From HKCCE3408 sp039183205 (GTDB lineage: Bacteria; Pseudomonadota; Alphaproteobacteria; Rhodobacterales; Rhodobacteraceae): a DNA stretch of 64,000 nt. The notes beneath the pieces are model-generated. The model had not been told where the DNA came from and did no database searches. It was given only the letters and a program-made list of their open reading frames with translations. The position numbers were made by a program, and so were the translations under genes. Below, one piece after another: positions 23,218 to 32,951 of this stretch. The stretch spans positions 1-64,000 of the forward strand of contig JBCDBR010000018.1 in NCBI GenBank assembly GCA_039183205.1, given 5' to 3'. Each line of letters starts with the position of its first letter. Positions within the stretch are counted from its first letter, which is position 1.

Positions 23218-25515
23218 TCACGAAATTGCGTTCGAGCTTGCCGTGGCAGTGACGGTCCCCTTTACGGGTTCAGGCCAGTTAAGCCGGAACGCCGTGCTGT
23301 CGCTACCTTGCTGAACGGTCGCGTAAGGCATCGTAAAGACGGTCGCGTTGGCACTATTGGTGACCGGCCCATGCGGCACTGTTGCAATCACGGTATTGGC
23401 CAGCCCGCCAAACGGCAGGCGCCCGACCAAATCGGTTTCCCAAACCTGTTCCTCGGCCGGTGCGTTGACCTGAACGGTCACCGGATCGCCAGATGATTGC
23501 GTGATGCCGTGGAACGTATTTCCAACCATCAAAAGCCCGCGCGTACGGGCAATATCCAAAGGAAACAGCGTCTCATCCACCATCTCAACACGATCAAGCG
23601 CTTGACCGGATGTCTGCTTGAACAAATTGTCCGAGATCGTGACCCCGTTGAGGTAATGGTCCGGACCGTAGGGTTTGATGGTGATGAACCGGAACCACGG
23701 CGCAGAGCCGGAGGAATAGAAGATGTTCCCGGTGATCGTCATGCCGTGAAAGCTGAATTCTCCGTTCTGTTCCGGCGCGCCGTCGTGTTCGTTGCCCCAT
23801 TCAACACAGCAATTGTCGATGTAGTTGCCCGAGATGGTGGTTTTTCCGCTCGTCTGCGTAAAGACATAGCCGGCCGAGCGAAGACCATCGGTTTCGCTGT
23901 CGCCTTGAAAGCAATGATTGCCCGCGATGATATTGCCGGTTCCGCCAATGATCCCAAAGTGGCGGAACCGGACCGCGCGATTGTCGCGAATTTTGGCGTC
24001 TCCGGCATTGATGTTAAACGCGATGGAAACCCGGTCTTGCACCCGCAGGGCCTGCTCGTTCGACAGGAACTGGCATCCGTCCAATTCGAGGCCTTGGCAG
24101 CCGGTACCGGCCGACGTCAAACCACGATCCTTTGGTCCTGTGAAAAAGCAATCCTCGATCTGAAAGATCAGGCCGTCCGCTGGCATCATTATGCACGAAC
24201 AATGACCCGAAGCGAGGAATTCAATTCCCTCCAAGCGGAAACGCTGAAGGTTTTGCCAGCCTAGAAAGTCCATCAAATAGCGGAACCGGGTAAACGTGTA
24301 GCTCTGGCTTGTTGGCGCGCCCCAAAGCGGTGCCGACAGTGTCACCGTACCTGAAGCCTCATTTTTGGCGCGTACATAGACCTCTCGACCGACGCCTGTG
24401 GCGCCCGTCAGCAAGCTGCCGACTTCGATCTGCGCAACGTTCGAAATGCCCGATAGCGTTGTGGGCTGACCGGCGGCAAAGGTCGCCGTTGACGTCACAA
24501 CATGGTCGTCCCAACCGGTCCCCGCTTGGGCCGTCAACTGACCGTTACGGATTACACGACGGTTGGAGTATGTGGTTTTATTGGCCACGATTGCCTGAAT
24601 ATCGAGCGGCTCCGACAGCAAAATGCGCCGTCCCCGGAGGTCGAACGCCTCGTGCTCGGACTGATTAAAGAGCGACTGGATCCCCTTTTTGAGCCCGGCC
24701 ACCTCATCGCCCATCGCGTCCGCATAGCTGTCGAGCTCAAAGTTCTGTGTCAGCGATAGGCGCGTTGCATCTGTCATGACCAAACGGCCTTCGAACCGCA
24801 CCGGCGACGACATCGTCAAATTCGACCCAATGAGATAGTCGCCTTCAGGCACCATCACGACGCGGCCCATGGCGGCCGCGTCCGCTGCGACAAACGCATC
24901 ATGATCGTCGGTTATACCGTCGCCTTCCGCCCCATAATCCCGGACATCGACCCAATCCATGAGTTTTCGGTGGAATACAGACGTGATGTCTTCGACGCTG
25001 ACGGATTCGATCCGCACCGTTCCGCCATTTGGGCCGGTTAAGTCCAGTCCGACATAGCCGTAGACCGCCTCTGACCCCCATGGCATATCGACGCCGGTGC
25101 GGCTTCCCGTGCCGATAATTGCGCTGACGGTGACGACGTCGTTGTATGTATCGATCATCGTTTCAGGGCCAGTCTGAACGACGGATGCGAGGTTTTGATT
25201 GCTCGCGTCGCCGGCCCAAGCAGCGATCCGAACGGTCGGTAGGGAACCTGCCAGACACTTCACGCGCGCGGAGACGCGGAGGTAAAGACCAGCCCGAACC
25301 GGCGTTTGCCCCATATATCTCAGGCGCGTTGTGCTTTCGATCTTATTGATCTCCAGACAGGTGCCAAAATCCTGGTCGGCAAATGCAAGCGCGGCGTTGC
25401 CGGCGCTGGCGTAGGTATCCGAGCCTGGCGTGCCGTCGGCACGGCTCCAAACCGAGAGGCCATCGGCAAAAGCTGGCGGCATCAGCAAAAGCCCGTCCGT
25501 GATCACTTGGTTCAT
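23218..25515 (-). CDS. Large right-handed beta-helix (pectate-lyase-like) protein, phage-spike-like
   Basis: A 765-residue protein without a signal peptide. Residues 1-190 form a jelly-roll-like carbohydrate-binding-type region. At about 190 is VDVRDYGAEGDGITDD, the hallmark opening of the pectate-lyase-3/GH28-type beta-helix found in phage tail spikes and polysaccharide lyases, followed by many short strand repeats (SGNYIDN, ITGNIFYS, ISDNLFKQ, MVGNTFHG) up to about 690, and a small C-terminal domain. Absence of a signal peptide argues against an ordinary secreted lyase and for a virion, gene-transfer-agent or contractile-particle spike; that is inference. No phage genes adjoin it. ATG has a weak ribosome context (GGGTGACGAC). 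Confidence 0.8.
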   Translation of the reverse strand: MNQVITDGLLLMPPAFADGLSVWSRADGTPGSDTYASAGNAALAFADQDFGTCLEINKIESTTRLRYMGQTPVRAGLYLRVSARVKCLAGSLPTVRIAAWAGDASNQNLASVVQTGPETMIDTYNDVVTVSAIIGTGSRTGVDMPWGSEAVYGYVGLDLTGPNGGTVRIESVSVEDITSVFHRKLMDWVDVRDYGAEGDGITDDHDAFVAADAAAMGRVVMVPEGDYLIGSNLTMSSPVRFEGRLVMTDATRLSLTQNFELDSYADAMGDEVAGLKKGIQSLFNQSEHEAFDLRGRRILLSEPLDIQAIVANKTTYSNRRVIRNGQLTAQAGTGWDDHVVTSTATFAAGQPTTLSGISNVAQIEVGSLLTGATGVGREVYVRAKNEASGTVTLSAPLWGAPTSQSYTFTRFRYLMDFLGWQNLQRFRLEGIEFLASGHCSCIMMPADGLIFQIEDCFFTGPKDRGLTSAGTGCQGLELDGCQFLSNEQALRVQDRVSIAFNINAGDAKIRDNRAVRFRHFGIIGGTGNIIAGNHCFQGDSETDGLRSAGYVFTQTSGKTTISGNYIDNCCVEWGNEHDGAPEQNGEFSFHGMTITGNIFYSSGSAPWFRFITIKPYGPDHYLNGVTISDNLFKQTSGQALDRVEMVDETLFPLDIARTRGLLMVGNTFHGITQSSGDPVTVQVNAPAEEQVWETDLVGRLPFGGLANTVIATVPHGPVTNSANATVFTMPYATVQQGSDSTAFRLNWPEPVKGTVTATASSNAIS

Positions 25516-25699
25516 GTCGTCACCCTTTCCGCGCCGTCGCGGCGCCTGAGCTTGCTCTGACCGCGGAATTTACCGGCTGGCCAGAGACAGCCCCGGAAAG
25601 GCGGTCTCAACTGTATTCGATAAGAGATTTTCCTGACCCATTACGGATCAGAGACGCAAGCGTGATACTGAGATAACCTTAATGCAGGTTTAACCTTGT

Positions 25700-26116
25700 C
25701 TATGCTCCGACATCTGGCGCGCGCAACACTTGCACACCGTTGATCTGCCAACCCGCCTCGGTTTCGATCATCGCGTAGCCCAAATAGTGCGCCGTGCCGG
25801 CCTGATCAATGACCTCAACAAGCTGGACGATTACCCCGCCCAATGTTTGCAGATCGATGAAATCGACTTCGCCGGGATCCCACACCATGGGATACCCACT
25901 TTGCACCATTCGCCCGAAATTCTCGGAGTTTTGAAAAAGCCGGCGAATGTTGGGGCTCGCGAAGCTAAACGCGCGATCGATGTCGCGCGCGACAAAGGCG
26001 TCAAATTGGTTCTGAATGGTTGTTTCAATTGCAGGGTTTGGCGGCAGTTGCTCCTGCGCGCTGGCCGAAAAGCCTGCAAAAACAAAGGTGAGACCTAGAA
26101 TGAGTGCGCGCAACAT
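25700..26116 (-). CDS. DUF4864-type exported protein
   Basis: A 138-residue protein with signal peptide MLRALILGLTFVFAGFSASAQ. The mature part has IQNQFDAFVARDIDRAFSFASPNIRRLF and GYAMIETEAGWQINGV, the pattern of DUF4864 proteins, a small NTF2-like fold family common in Rhodobacterales. Function unknown, probably periplasmic. The frame extends upstream to 26164, but ATG 26116 with GGAG 7 bases ahead begins the signal peptide. It starts 66 bases downstream of the lysS stop and is probably co-transcribed. Confidence 0.82.
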   Translation of the reverse strand: MLRALILGLTFVFAGFSASAQEQLPPNPAIETTIQNQFDAFVARDIDRAFSFASPNIRRLFQNSENFGRMVQSGYPMVWDPGEVDFIDLQTLGGVIVQLVEVIDQAGTAHYLGYAMIETEAGWQINGVQVLRAPDVGA

Positions 26117-26182
26117 GATGTGTCTCCGGTATCCTATCCTAAAGGATACGTGCCCGGCGCCCATTTGGTTTTCGACAAAGTG

Positions 26183-27763
26183 CTAGCTGGCCAATTGACC
26201 TGACGCCCCCGCTTCGAGCAGGTCGGCGCTTTCGGCAATTCCATAAAGGGCAACGAAACCGCCGAACCGCGGCCCTTGCGATGCGCCAAGCAGAACCTCG
26301 TAGAGTGCCTTGAACCAGTTGCGCAAGGGTTCAAATCCATGCGCTTTGCCTGCGGCAAAAACGATACTCTGCAACGCTTCATCCTCAAGTGGGCCGGTAT
26401 AGCTGCGAAGCTGTCCGGCAAGGTCCCGCATGGCCGTAGCCTCAGCTTCATTGGGCGCGCGGAACTGCTTGGTGGGTTTGACGAAATCGTTGAAATACCG
26501 AACTGCAAAACCCGCTGCTGCATCAAGGTCGGGATGCGTATCGGGCGCGGCGTCTGGCGCGTAGCGGCGGATAAACCCCCAGAGCGTTTCTTTGTCCTGA
26601 GCGCTTGCGACACTGGCTAGGTTCAAGAGCATCGCGAAACTAACCACCATGTTCGAGCTTGGAACGTTGTGCCCATGGATGTGAAACACCGGATTGGCCA
26701 ATCGTTGCGTCGCGTCTTGATCGGCATAGGCGCGCAGTTGCTGATGATATTCATCGACCGCTTTCGGGATCACATCGAAATAGAGCCTCTTGGCGGTCTT
26801 AGGCTTGCCGTACATGAAGTAGGCCAAGCTCTCCGACGACGCATAGCTCAGCCATTCGTCAATAGAGATGCCATTGCCCGACGATTTTGAAATCTTTTGA
26901 CCTTGCTCATCCAAAAAGAGCTCAAAAGTAAAATTTTCCGGCGCGGGTACGCCAAGGATCTCGCATATGCGACCGTAGATCGCGGCATTGGTGGAATGGT
27001 CTTTTCCGAACATCTCAAAATCGACGCCCAAAGCCGCCCAACGGGCACCGAAATCCGGCTTCCATTGCAGCTTTACCTGCCCACCCGTCACTGGAACGGT
27101 CCATTCGCGCCCATCCTCGTCGTCGAAGGTAAGGGTATAATCGGCTGCGTTGACCGACTTCATGGGCACATAAAGCACGCGCCCGGTTTCTGGGTGTATT
27201 GGCAAGAAGATCGAATAGGTCTGCTGCCGCTCCTCGCGTAAGGACTTTAGCATGACCTCCATAAGCGCATCGTAGCGTTCCACGGCACGGCACAAGATCG
27301 TATCGAATTGCCCGGTTTTGTAAAACTCGGTCGCAGAAATGAAATCGTATTCAAACCCAAAGGTGTCCAAAAACCGCCGGAGCATGGCGTTATTGTGATG
27401 GCCAAAACTCTCGTATTCACCGAACGGATCGGGAACCGAAGTGAGCGGCTTCTGCAAATAATCTGCGAGCATCTCTTGGTTTGGGACGTTGCCCGGGACC
27501 TTGCGCATACCGTCCATGTCGTCGGAAAAACAGATCAGGCGGGTTGGGATATCGCTGATGAGGTGAAAGGCGCGGCGCACCATCGTCGTCCGTAAAACCT
27601 CGCCGAAGGTGCCGATATGGGGCAAACCTGACGGGCCGTAACCAGTTTCAAACAGCACATAGCCTTTTTCGGGCGCCGCATGTTCGTACCGTTTGAGCAC
27701 GCGGCGCGCCGCTTCGAAAGGCCAAGCCTTGGAAGTCATCGCCGCATCGCGCAAATCAGTCAT
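26183..27763 (-). CDS. lysS: Class I lysyl-tRNA synthetase (LysK type)
   Basis: A 526-residue class I LysRS, the form used by many alphaproteobacteria and archaea in place of the class II enzyme. The class I signatures are GPSGLPHIGTFGEVLR (HIGH-like, about residues 43-58) and KISKSSGNG (KMSKS-like, near 295). It charges tRNA-Lys with lysine. ATG 27763 (MTDLRDAAM) with GAGGA ahead is chosen; an ATG six codons upstream also has a passable ribosome site. Confidence 0.95.
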   Translation of the reverse strand: MTDLRDAAMTSKAWPFEAARRVLKRYEHAAPEKGYVLFETGYGPSGLPHIGTFGEVLRTTMVRRAFHLISDIPTRLICFSDDMDGMRKVPGNVPNQEMLADYLQKPLTSVPDPFGEYESFGHHNNAMLRRFLDTFGFEYDFISATEFYKTGQFDTILCRAVERYDALMEVMLKSLREERQQTYSIFLPIHPETGRVLYVPMKSVNAADYTLTFDDEDGREWTVPVTGGQVKLQWKPDFGARWAALGVDFEMFGKDHSTNAAIYGRICEILGVPAPENFTFELFLDEQGQKISKSSGNGISIDEWLSYASSESLAYFMYGKPKTAKRLYFDVIPKAVDEYHQQLRAYADQDATQRLANPVFHIHGHNVPSSNMVVSFAMLLNLASVASAQDKETLWGFIRRYAPDAAPDTHPDLDAAAGFAVRYFNDFVKPTKQFRAPNEAEATAMRDLAGQLRSYTGPLEDEALQSIVFAAGKAHGFEPLRNWFKALYEVLLGASQGPRFGGFVALYGIAESADLLEAGASGQLAS

Positions 27764-27857
27764 CGCATTGTCCTCAAGCATTCGCGCAGCCCCTATTGTC
27801 CCGCTGGCCCGACGTCAATAAATTCCGCTAAAGGCGCAGGCCAAAGGAAACCGCGAC

Positions 27858-28277
27858 ATGTCCGAAGACACACTTCTTTCACCCCAAGACGCTCTGGTCG
27901 CCCTCATGGTGGCAGTGTCGGTGTCGGACATGACGATCCGCACGGCCGAATTGCTGACAATCGAACGCGTCGTCAACCACTTACCGGTTTTTGCAGGCTA
28001 TGACACTGATCGCATTCAACGCGTTTCGAAATCTGTGTTCGACATCTTCGAAGAAGAGGATGGTCTAGATGCGCTGTTTGGCTTGGTGCGCGACGCGCTG
28101 CCAGATCGGTTGTACGAAACAGCCTATGCTCTGGCCTGTGACGTCGCGGCCGCGGATGGCCGTACTGCACAGACCGAATTGCAATTCCTCCAAGAGATAC
28201 GCGACGAATTCGAAATCGACCGGCTACATGCTGCCGCGATTGAGCGTGGATCCCGCGCGCGCCATATCGTGCTTTAG
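27858..28277 (+). CDS. TerB-like protein
   Basis: A 139-residue, all-helical acidic protein. LACDVAAADGRTAQTELQFLQEIRDEFEID (about residues 95-124) is the TerB/DjlA-type motif: a helix, an acidic metal-binding loop (AADGR..xxE) and a helix. TerB proteins occur with tellurite-resistance and membrane-stress systems and as single genes of unknown role; here it stands alone. ATG follows AAAGGAAACCGCGAC. Its stop overlaps that of dacB in TTAG (28274-28277). Confidence 0.85.
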   Translation: MSEDTLLSPQDALVALMVAVSVSDMTIRTAELLTIERVVNHLPVFAGYDTDRIQRVSKSVFDIFEEEDGLDALFGLVRDALPDRLYETAYALACDVAAADGRTAQTELQFLQEIRDEFEIDRLHAAAIERGSRARHIVL

Positions 28278-29755
28278 GCAAAAATCTCGGCCCACCGTTC
28301 GATCAGCCGCTGCTGGAGCGCTTTGGCCCTGCGGTTGTAAGCACGCCCGCCATCGGGGCGTTCCATCTGCGGATCTGGTAAGGCATTCCTGCGCGGAAGA
28401 TCCGCGCAAAACACCGCAAATGCGAGATCGCGCCCACTCGACGTCCGAACAAATCCAGCCAATGTCGACACGAAATTCAGTGTTCCCGTCTTTGCGACCG
28501 CGGAAACGGGTGGGTTTTGCAGTGGTGAACCATTGGCATCCAACATCCGCACAGGGCGCATAAGGTCGCGGACAAGGCTGTCCGCGCCCGTGGCCGAAAG
28601 GGCCGCAACCATGTCGCGCGCGCGCAACTGGCTCTCTTCTCCTAGGCCGGAGTGATCGACGAATCGCGGGTTCGTCGCATCAAGACCCGCCCGCATCCAA
28701 CGCCCCATTTCACCCCCGGACGCGGCCAAATTCCGGGGCGAGGCGCCGCCAACCCTGCTGGCCATCAGTCCAATGCACTCGGCCGTGATGTTGGTGGAAA
28801 ATCGCATCATACCGCGCAGGATGTCGCGTAAAGGCGCGCTAGAATATTGCGCCAAGACGGTGGCGTTCGAACTGGGGCTGCCGCCCTGACGCACGCTATT
28901 CAGCACAAGACCGCGACTGCGGCACAAGACTTGGAACACCTCCGCAGTATAAAGTGCTGGGTCACGCACGGGCAGCCAGCGGGCACCCCCGTTGCCCAGG
29001 GCGGCACGGGCAACCGTCCATTCCTCTCGGCCTTGCGCTTCGCGATACGTATAAACCGGCGCACCGCGATCTTCGATCGTCATCCGCATCCGCGTGACCG
29101 GCGGGCGGACGTTTTCCGATCGTGCATCCATGCGTACCGAATAGCCGTTACTCGCCCGTTCCCACTCAAAATGGACGCGATTGAAATTGAGATTGAGCGC
29201 TCCGACCGACGGATTGTAGCTGACATGTTCGGGCTGATCGGGGTCGATCTCATGCACCCGGGGAAAGAGCCCCGTTGCGAGCCTCAGGTCGCCGGTGACC
29301 TCGCGCAATCCCGCCTCTGCCAATTGGCGCGCAAGGCCATTTAGATCATCCGTTCCGAAAACGGGGTCGCCGCCGCCGACCAACCACAAATCGCCCTCGA
29401 GGCGACCATTGCTGATCGGGCCATCTGCGACAACTTGTGTGGTGAATCGGAAATCGGCGCCCAAGCGATCGAGGCCATAGGCGCATGTGATCGCTTTGGA
29501 CGTGCTGGCTGGTGGCATCCCCACGAGCGCATCATGCGCTTCCAGCAACGCACCGGTGCGCGCGTCGGCCACAGCACAGGTCACGCGCCCGCCTAGATTG
29601 GCGTCGGCAAGCACGCTGGCAATGCCAGGAACGGCGCGCAATGCAAATCCAGAGGGACGCGGTTGCGGGAACGGTGACGTCGCCGGTGGTGAGCCCAATG
29701 CTGGACTTGCGGTGCAAGCTAAGCCTGAAACTAAGAATTGTCGGCGGCTCACCAT
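28274..29755 (-). CDS. dacB: D-alanyl-D-alanine carboxypeptidase/endopeptidase (PBP4, DacB)
   Basis: A 493-residue class C penicillin-binding protein. Catalytic motifs are S-x-x-K in PPASTSKAIT (about residue 84), S-x-N in MRFSTNITAE and K-T-G in AKTGTLNFV, with a large inserted domain between the first two, as in PBP4/DacB. It trims peptidoglycan stem peptides and cross-links in the periplasm. The start MVSRRQFLVSGLACTASPALG is a twin-arginine-type signal (S-R-R-x-F-L), unlike the Sec signal of E. coli DacB. nadD lies 88 bases upstream on the same strand. Confidence 0.93.
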   Translation of the reverse strand: MVSRRQFLVSGLACTASPALGSPPATSPFPQPRPSGFALRAVPGIASVLADANLGGRVTCAVADARTGALLEAHDALVGMPPASTSKAITCAYGLDRLGADFRFTTQVVADGPISNGRLEGDLWLVGGGDPVFGTDDLNGLARQLAEAGLREVTGDLRLATGLFPRVHEIDPDQPEHVSYNPSVGALNLNFNRVHFEWERASNGYSVRMDARSENVRPPVTRMRMTIEDRGAPVYTYREAQGREEWTVARAALGNGGARWLPVRDPALYTAEVFQVLCRSRGLVLNSVRQGGSPSSNATVLAQYSSAPLRDILRGMMRFSTNITAECIGLMASRVGGASPRNLAASGGEMGRWMRAGLDATNPRFVDHSGLGEESQLRARDMVAALSATGADSLVRDLMRPVRMLDANGSPLQNPPVSAVAKTGTLNFVSTLAGFVRTSSGRDLAFAVFCADLPRRNALPDPQMERPDGGRAYNRRAKALQQRLIERWAEIFA

Positions 29756-29843
29756 TTAAAATCACCCTTCACAACGATGGACAAAGCTAACCAAACGACA
29801 GCGGATCGCTCAAGGGGTTCTGCACCGGATTATTGGGCTTTTG

Positions 29844-30449
29844 TCATCGCACCCAGTCGCCTCTGGCACGGATTGCGCTTGACGAAATGTCCCGCATCGG
29901 AAGGTTTAGAAAACACCATGCGGGTGGGCGTGCGCGGGCCAATCCCGGCGCGAAGGACGGCGATAATCTCGCGGAGCTAAACACCTGCGCGGCTTTGGAC
30001 GTGCGGGCAGATATTCGCTGCCCTGGACGCGCGAGCACGCCAACTGGCACATTTCGCAATATCCAATCCCACCTTTGCCAGTGGTGGAAATCCGTCAAAT
30101 TATCTGCGCCCATCAGCCAAACAAACCGAACCCCGGGGTATATCGCCTGTAACCTTTCGATGGTTGCACCGGTATAACGCGTGCCGATCCGCGCCTCGAT
30201 ATCCGTGACGACAACGCGTGGATGTCGGACCAAGGCCGCGGCCGTCGCCATCCGGCGTTCCAGGCTTGCTGGTCCTTCCACCTTTAGCGGGTTTCCAGGT
30301 GAAACAAGCCACCATAGCCGATCGAGTTTGAACCGCTTCAGCGCTTCTAAGCTGACATGGACGTGGCCTTCATGCGGTGGATCGAACGACCCACCGAACA
30401 ACCCGATCACTTGGCCACGCGCGGCATAAGGGAGGTCATGGCGAAACAT
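29844..30449 (-). CDS. nadD: Nicotinate-nucleotide adenylyltransferase NadD
   Basis: A 201-residue enzyme of NAD synthesis that joins nicotinate mononucleotide and ATP. IGLFGGSFDPPHEGHVH (residues 15-31) is the nucleotidyltransferase GSFDPxHxGH motif and DISSSAIRAR near the end is the conserved I-S-S-T/S-x-I-R signature. The open frame extends to 30680 but the extra residues are antisense to the ettA leader, and family length fixes ATG 30449. It is often beside rsfS and obg; here dacB follows instead. Confidence 0.92.
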   Translation of the reverse strand: MFRHDLPYAARGQVIGLFGGSFDPPHEGHVHVSLEALKRFKLDRLWWLVSPGNPLKVEGPASLERRMATAAALVRHPRVVVTDIEARIGTRYTGATIERLQAIYPGVRFVWLMGADNLTDFHHWQRWDWILRNVPVGVLARPGQRISARTSKAAQVFSSARLSPSFAPGLARARPPAWCFLNLPMRDISSSAIRARGDWVR

Positions 30450-30653
30450 CGCGGGCGTTGTGGGATCGGTGCGCGCGCCTGTCAATTGCCCAGACGTGAA
30501 ATCGCTGACAATACGCAGGTTTTTGGCCCAGGCGTGGACTGCCAAGACCCGCGCGGATCGGCGCCACAGGGGGATCGATCTACCAGCCGCGTTGCCCTCT
30601 GCGTCGGGCTCCGCTATCTCGGCCATGTGCTTTGCCGCAAGAGGGATCACGCA

Positions 30654-32309
30654 ATGGCCAGCTATCAATACGTGTATCACATGGACGGTGTTTCAAAGAC
30701 CTATCCAGGCGGAAAAAAGTGCTTTGAGAACATCCGACTAAGCTTTTTGCCCGGGGTGAAAATCGGCGTCGTGGGTGTCAACGGTGCGGGGAAATCCACA
30801 TTGATGCGGATCATGGCCGGTCTCGACACAGATTTCACTGGCGAGGCTTGGTCCGCAGAAGGGGCTCGGGTCGGGTACCTTCCGCAAGAGCCGCAGTTGG
30901 ATGAAACCTTGAACGTTCGTGAAAACGTCATGCTTGGCGTTGCCGACAAGAAGGGGAAATTGGACCGTTTCAACGAACTCGCGATGAACTATTCCGACGA
31001 GACCGCCGATGAAATGGCTGAGCTTCAGGACGAGATCGATACGCTCAACCTATGGGACCTGGACAGCCAAATTGACGTCGCCATGGAGGCGCTGCGCTGT
31101 CCGCCGGACGATGCGGATGTGACCAAGCTGTCAGGAGGTGAGCGGCGGCGCGTCGCGCTTTGCAAACTCTTGCTCGAAGCGCCCGATATGCTGCTTCTCG
31201 ATGAGCCGACGAACCATCTCGACGCTGAGACCATCGCGTGGCTGCAGCAGCATCTTATTGACTACAAAGGTACAATTCTGATCGTGACCCACGATCGATA
31301 TTTCCTCGACGATATCACGGGCTGGATCCTCGAACTCGATCGCGGTCGCGGCATTCCTTATGAGGGCAATTATTCGGCCTGGCTTGAACAGAAAGCCAAA
31401 CGGCTTGCGCACGAGGCCCGCGAAGACAAATCGCGTCAAAAAACACTGGAGCGCGAGCTTGAATGGATCCGTGCCGGGGCGAAAGCACGCCAAGCAAAGC
31501 AGAAAGCGCGAATCAACGCCTATGAGGAATTGGCCGGACAATCCGAACGCGAAAGGATCACGCGCGCGCAGATCGTTATCCCAAACGGTCCGCGCCTTGG
31601 CCAGAAGGTCATTGAGATCGACGGGCTCAAGAAGGGCTATGGCGACCGGCTTTTGATCGAAGACCTAAGCTTTGCCTTGCCGCCCGGGGGCATTGTCGGC
31701 GTGATCGGCCCTAACGGCGCCGGCAAATCCACTCTGTTCCGCATGCTGACGGGGCAGGAAGCGCCTGACGCCGGCACTTTGGAATGCGGCGATACGGTTG
31801 ATCTGGCCTATGTCGACCAATCCCGCGATGCGTTGAATAGTGATGCGACCGTATGGGAAGAAATTTCCGGAGGGGCCGAGATCATCGATTTGGGCGATGC
31901 CCAGGTCAATTCGCGCGCCTATTGCGGATCCTTCAACTTCAAAGGCGGCGATCAGCAGAAGAAGGTCGGACTTCTGTCAGGCGGGGAGCGCAATCGCGTG
32001 CATATGGCCAAGCTGCTGAAGGCTGGCGGCAATGTACTGCTCCTCGACGAGCCGACCAACGATTTGGACGTCGAAACCCTCCGCGCCCTCGAAGACGCGC
32101 TGACCGACTTCGCCGGCTGCGCTGTGGTTATCTCCCACGATCGCTATTTCCTTGACCGCATCTGCACGCACATCTTAGCGTTTGAGGGTGAAGCGCATGT
32201 AGAATGGTTTGAGGGCGCCTTCAGTGATTACGAAGAAGACAAGAAACGGCGATTGGGGCCAGATGCTTTGGAGCCAAAAAGGGTAAAATACAAAAAATTT
32301 GTGAGGTGA
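30654..32309 (+). CDS. ettA: Energy-dependent translational throttle protein EttA (ABC-F)
   Basis: A 551-residue soluble ABC-F protein with two ATP-binding domains. Domain 1: Walker A GVNGAGKST, signature LSGGERRRVALC, Walker B LLLDEPTNHLD. Domain 2: GPNGAGKST, LSGGERNRVHMAK, LLLDEPTNDLD. Between them is the charged linker (P-site tRNA-interaction motif) typical of EttA. It binds the ribosomal E site and gates the first peptide bond by energy state. The frame begins 99 codons earlier at 30357, but EttA family length and the start MASYQYVYHMDGVSKTYPGGKK with GAGGG ahead fix ATG 30654. Confidence 0.95.
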   Translation: MASYQYVYHMDGVSKTYPGGKKCFENIRLSFLPGVKIGVVGVNGAGKSTLMRIMAGLDTDFTGEAWSAEGARVGYLPQEPQLDETLNVRENVMLGVADKKGKLDRFNELAMNYSDETADEMAELQDEIDTLNLWDLDSQIDVAMEALRCPPDDADVTKLSGGERRRVALCKLLLEAPDMLLLDEPTNHLDAETIAWLQQHLIDYKGTILIVTHDRYFLDDITGWILELDRGRGIPYEGNYSAWLEQKAKRLAHEAREDKSRQKTLERELEWIRAGAKARQAKQKARINAYEELAGQSERERITRAQIVIPNGPRLGQKVIEIDGLKKGYGDRLLIEDLSFALPPGGIVGVIGPNGAGKSTLFRMLTGQEAPDAGTLECGDTVDLAYVDQSRDALNSDATVWEEISGGAEIIDLGDAQVNSRAYCGSFNFKGGDQQKKVGLLSGGERNRVHMAKLLKAGGNVLLLDEPTNDLDVETLRALEDALTDFAGCAVVISHDRYFLDRICTHILAFEGEAHVEWFEGAFSDYEEDKKRRLGPDALEPKRVKYKKFVR

Positions 32310-32312
32310 TGC

Positions 32313-32951
32313 TTGGAGGATGACGCGCTAATTGAATTTTTCGCCGTCGCGTTCGTTGCACCGCTTATAGCTGGCGTTATCGCCTTTTTGTTTGCTCGGA
32401 TCGGGAATCTTGGAAAAATCAGGCAACTTGAGCTGTTTCAGCGTAGGGTCGAAGTGTATTCATTTCTACTTGATCAAGACACGATCGACGATACGACGAG
32501 ACAACGAATTCGCTGGGAACTTGATGAAACGGTAAGCGAACTGCTTGGCGAAAGTGGCGATCAACTTCTGATGCAGTCACCTGGCGAACCAAGCACTCAG
32601 GCTGAACGCTCGCCGATCCCAAGTTGGGACTCACACACCGTCCTGCGTCGCTGGTTTTTCCCCCCATTTCGTCGGAGTTTAGGTGGCTGGTTTTCGATTA
32701 TTTTGTATTATTATTTTGGTTTGGTCGCTTTGCTATTCCTAGTTGTGGGAGTTTTTCTCGGCGCAGCAGGAGATGCCGCAGGCTTAGTTGGTGGGATGAT
32801 TTTGGCGGCGTTTGTGTACGGCGTTTTAATGCTCCCTATTAGCTTCTGGATCCGAGCCAATTACACGAAAGACTATTTGATCCGGGTTGAGAGTATTCGG
32901 GCGCACGGTAGCAGAGCGCGACATGCTGAAACCGAAGCCACCGCTGTTTGA
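32313..32951 (+). CDS. Unknown membrane protein, AT-rich, likely acquired
   Basis: A 212-residue protein with an N-terminal membrane segment (FFAVAFVAPLIAGVIAFLFARI), a charged helical region (30-85) and two further membrane segments (about 125-145 and 150-175). The tail is charged. The start is TTG 32313 with GTGAGG six bases ahead, in the very end of ettA; no ATG is in frame near it. Base use (runs such as attttgtattattatttt) is clearly more AT-rich than any neighbour, and the region after it has no good gene, which points to transferred DNA. I do not recognise a family. Confidence 0.65.
   Translation: MEDDALIEFFAVAFVAPLIAGVIAFLFARIGNLGKIRQLELFQRRVEVYSFLLDQDTIDDTTRQRIRWELDETVSELLGESGDQLLMQSPGEPSTQAERSPIPSWDSHTVLRRWFFPPFRRSLGGWFSIILYYYFGLVALLFLVVGVFLGAAGDAAGLVGGMILAAFVYGVLMLPISFWIRANYTKDYLIRVESIRAHGSRARHAETEATAV

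Noticed and set aside
30357..30653. 99-codon N-terminal extension of EttA and the 77-codon extension of NadD over the same bases
   Set aside because: They are antisense to each other; both families have a fixed length that starts at 30654 and 30449.
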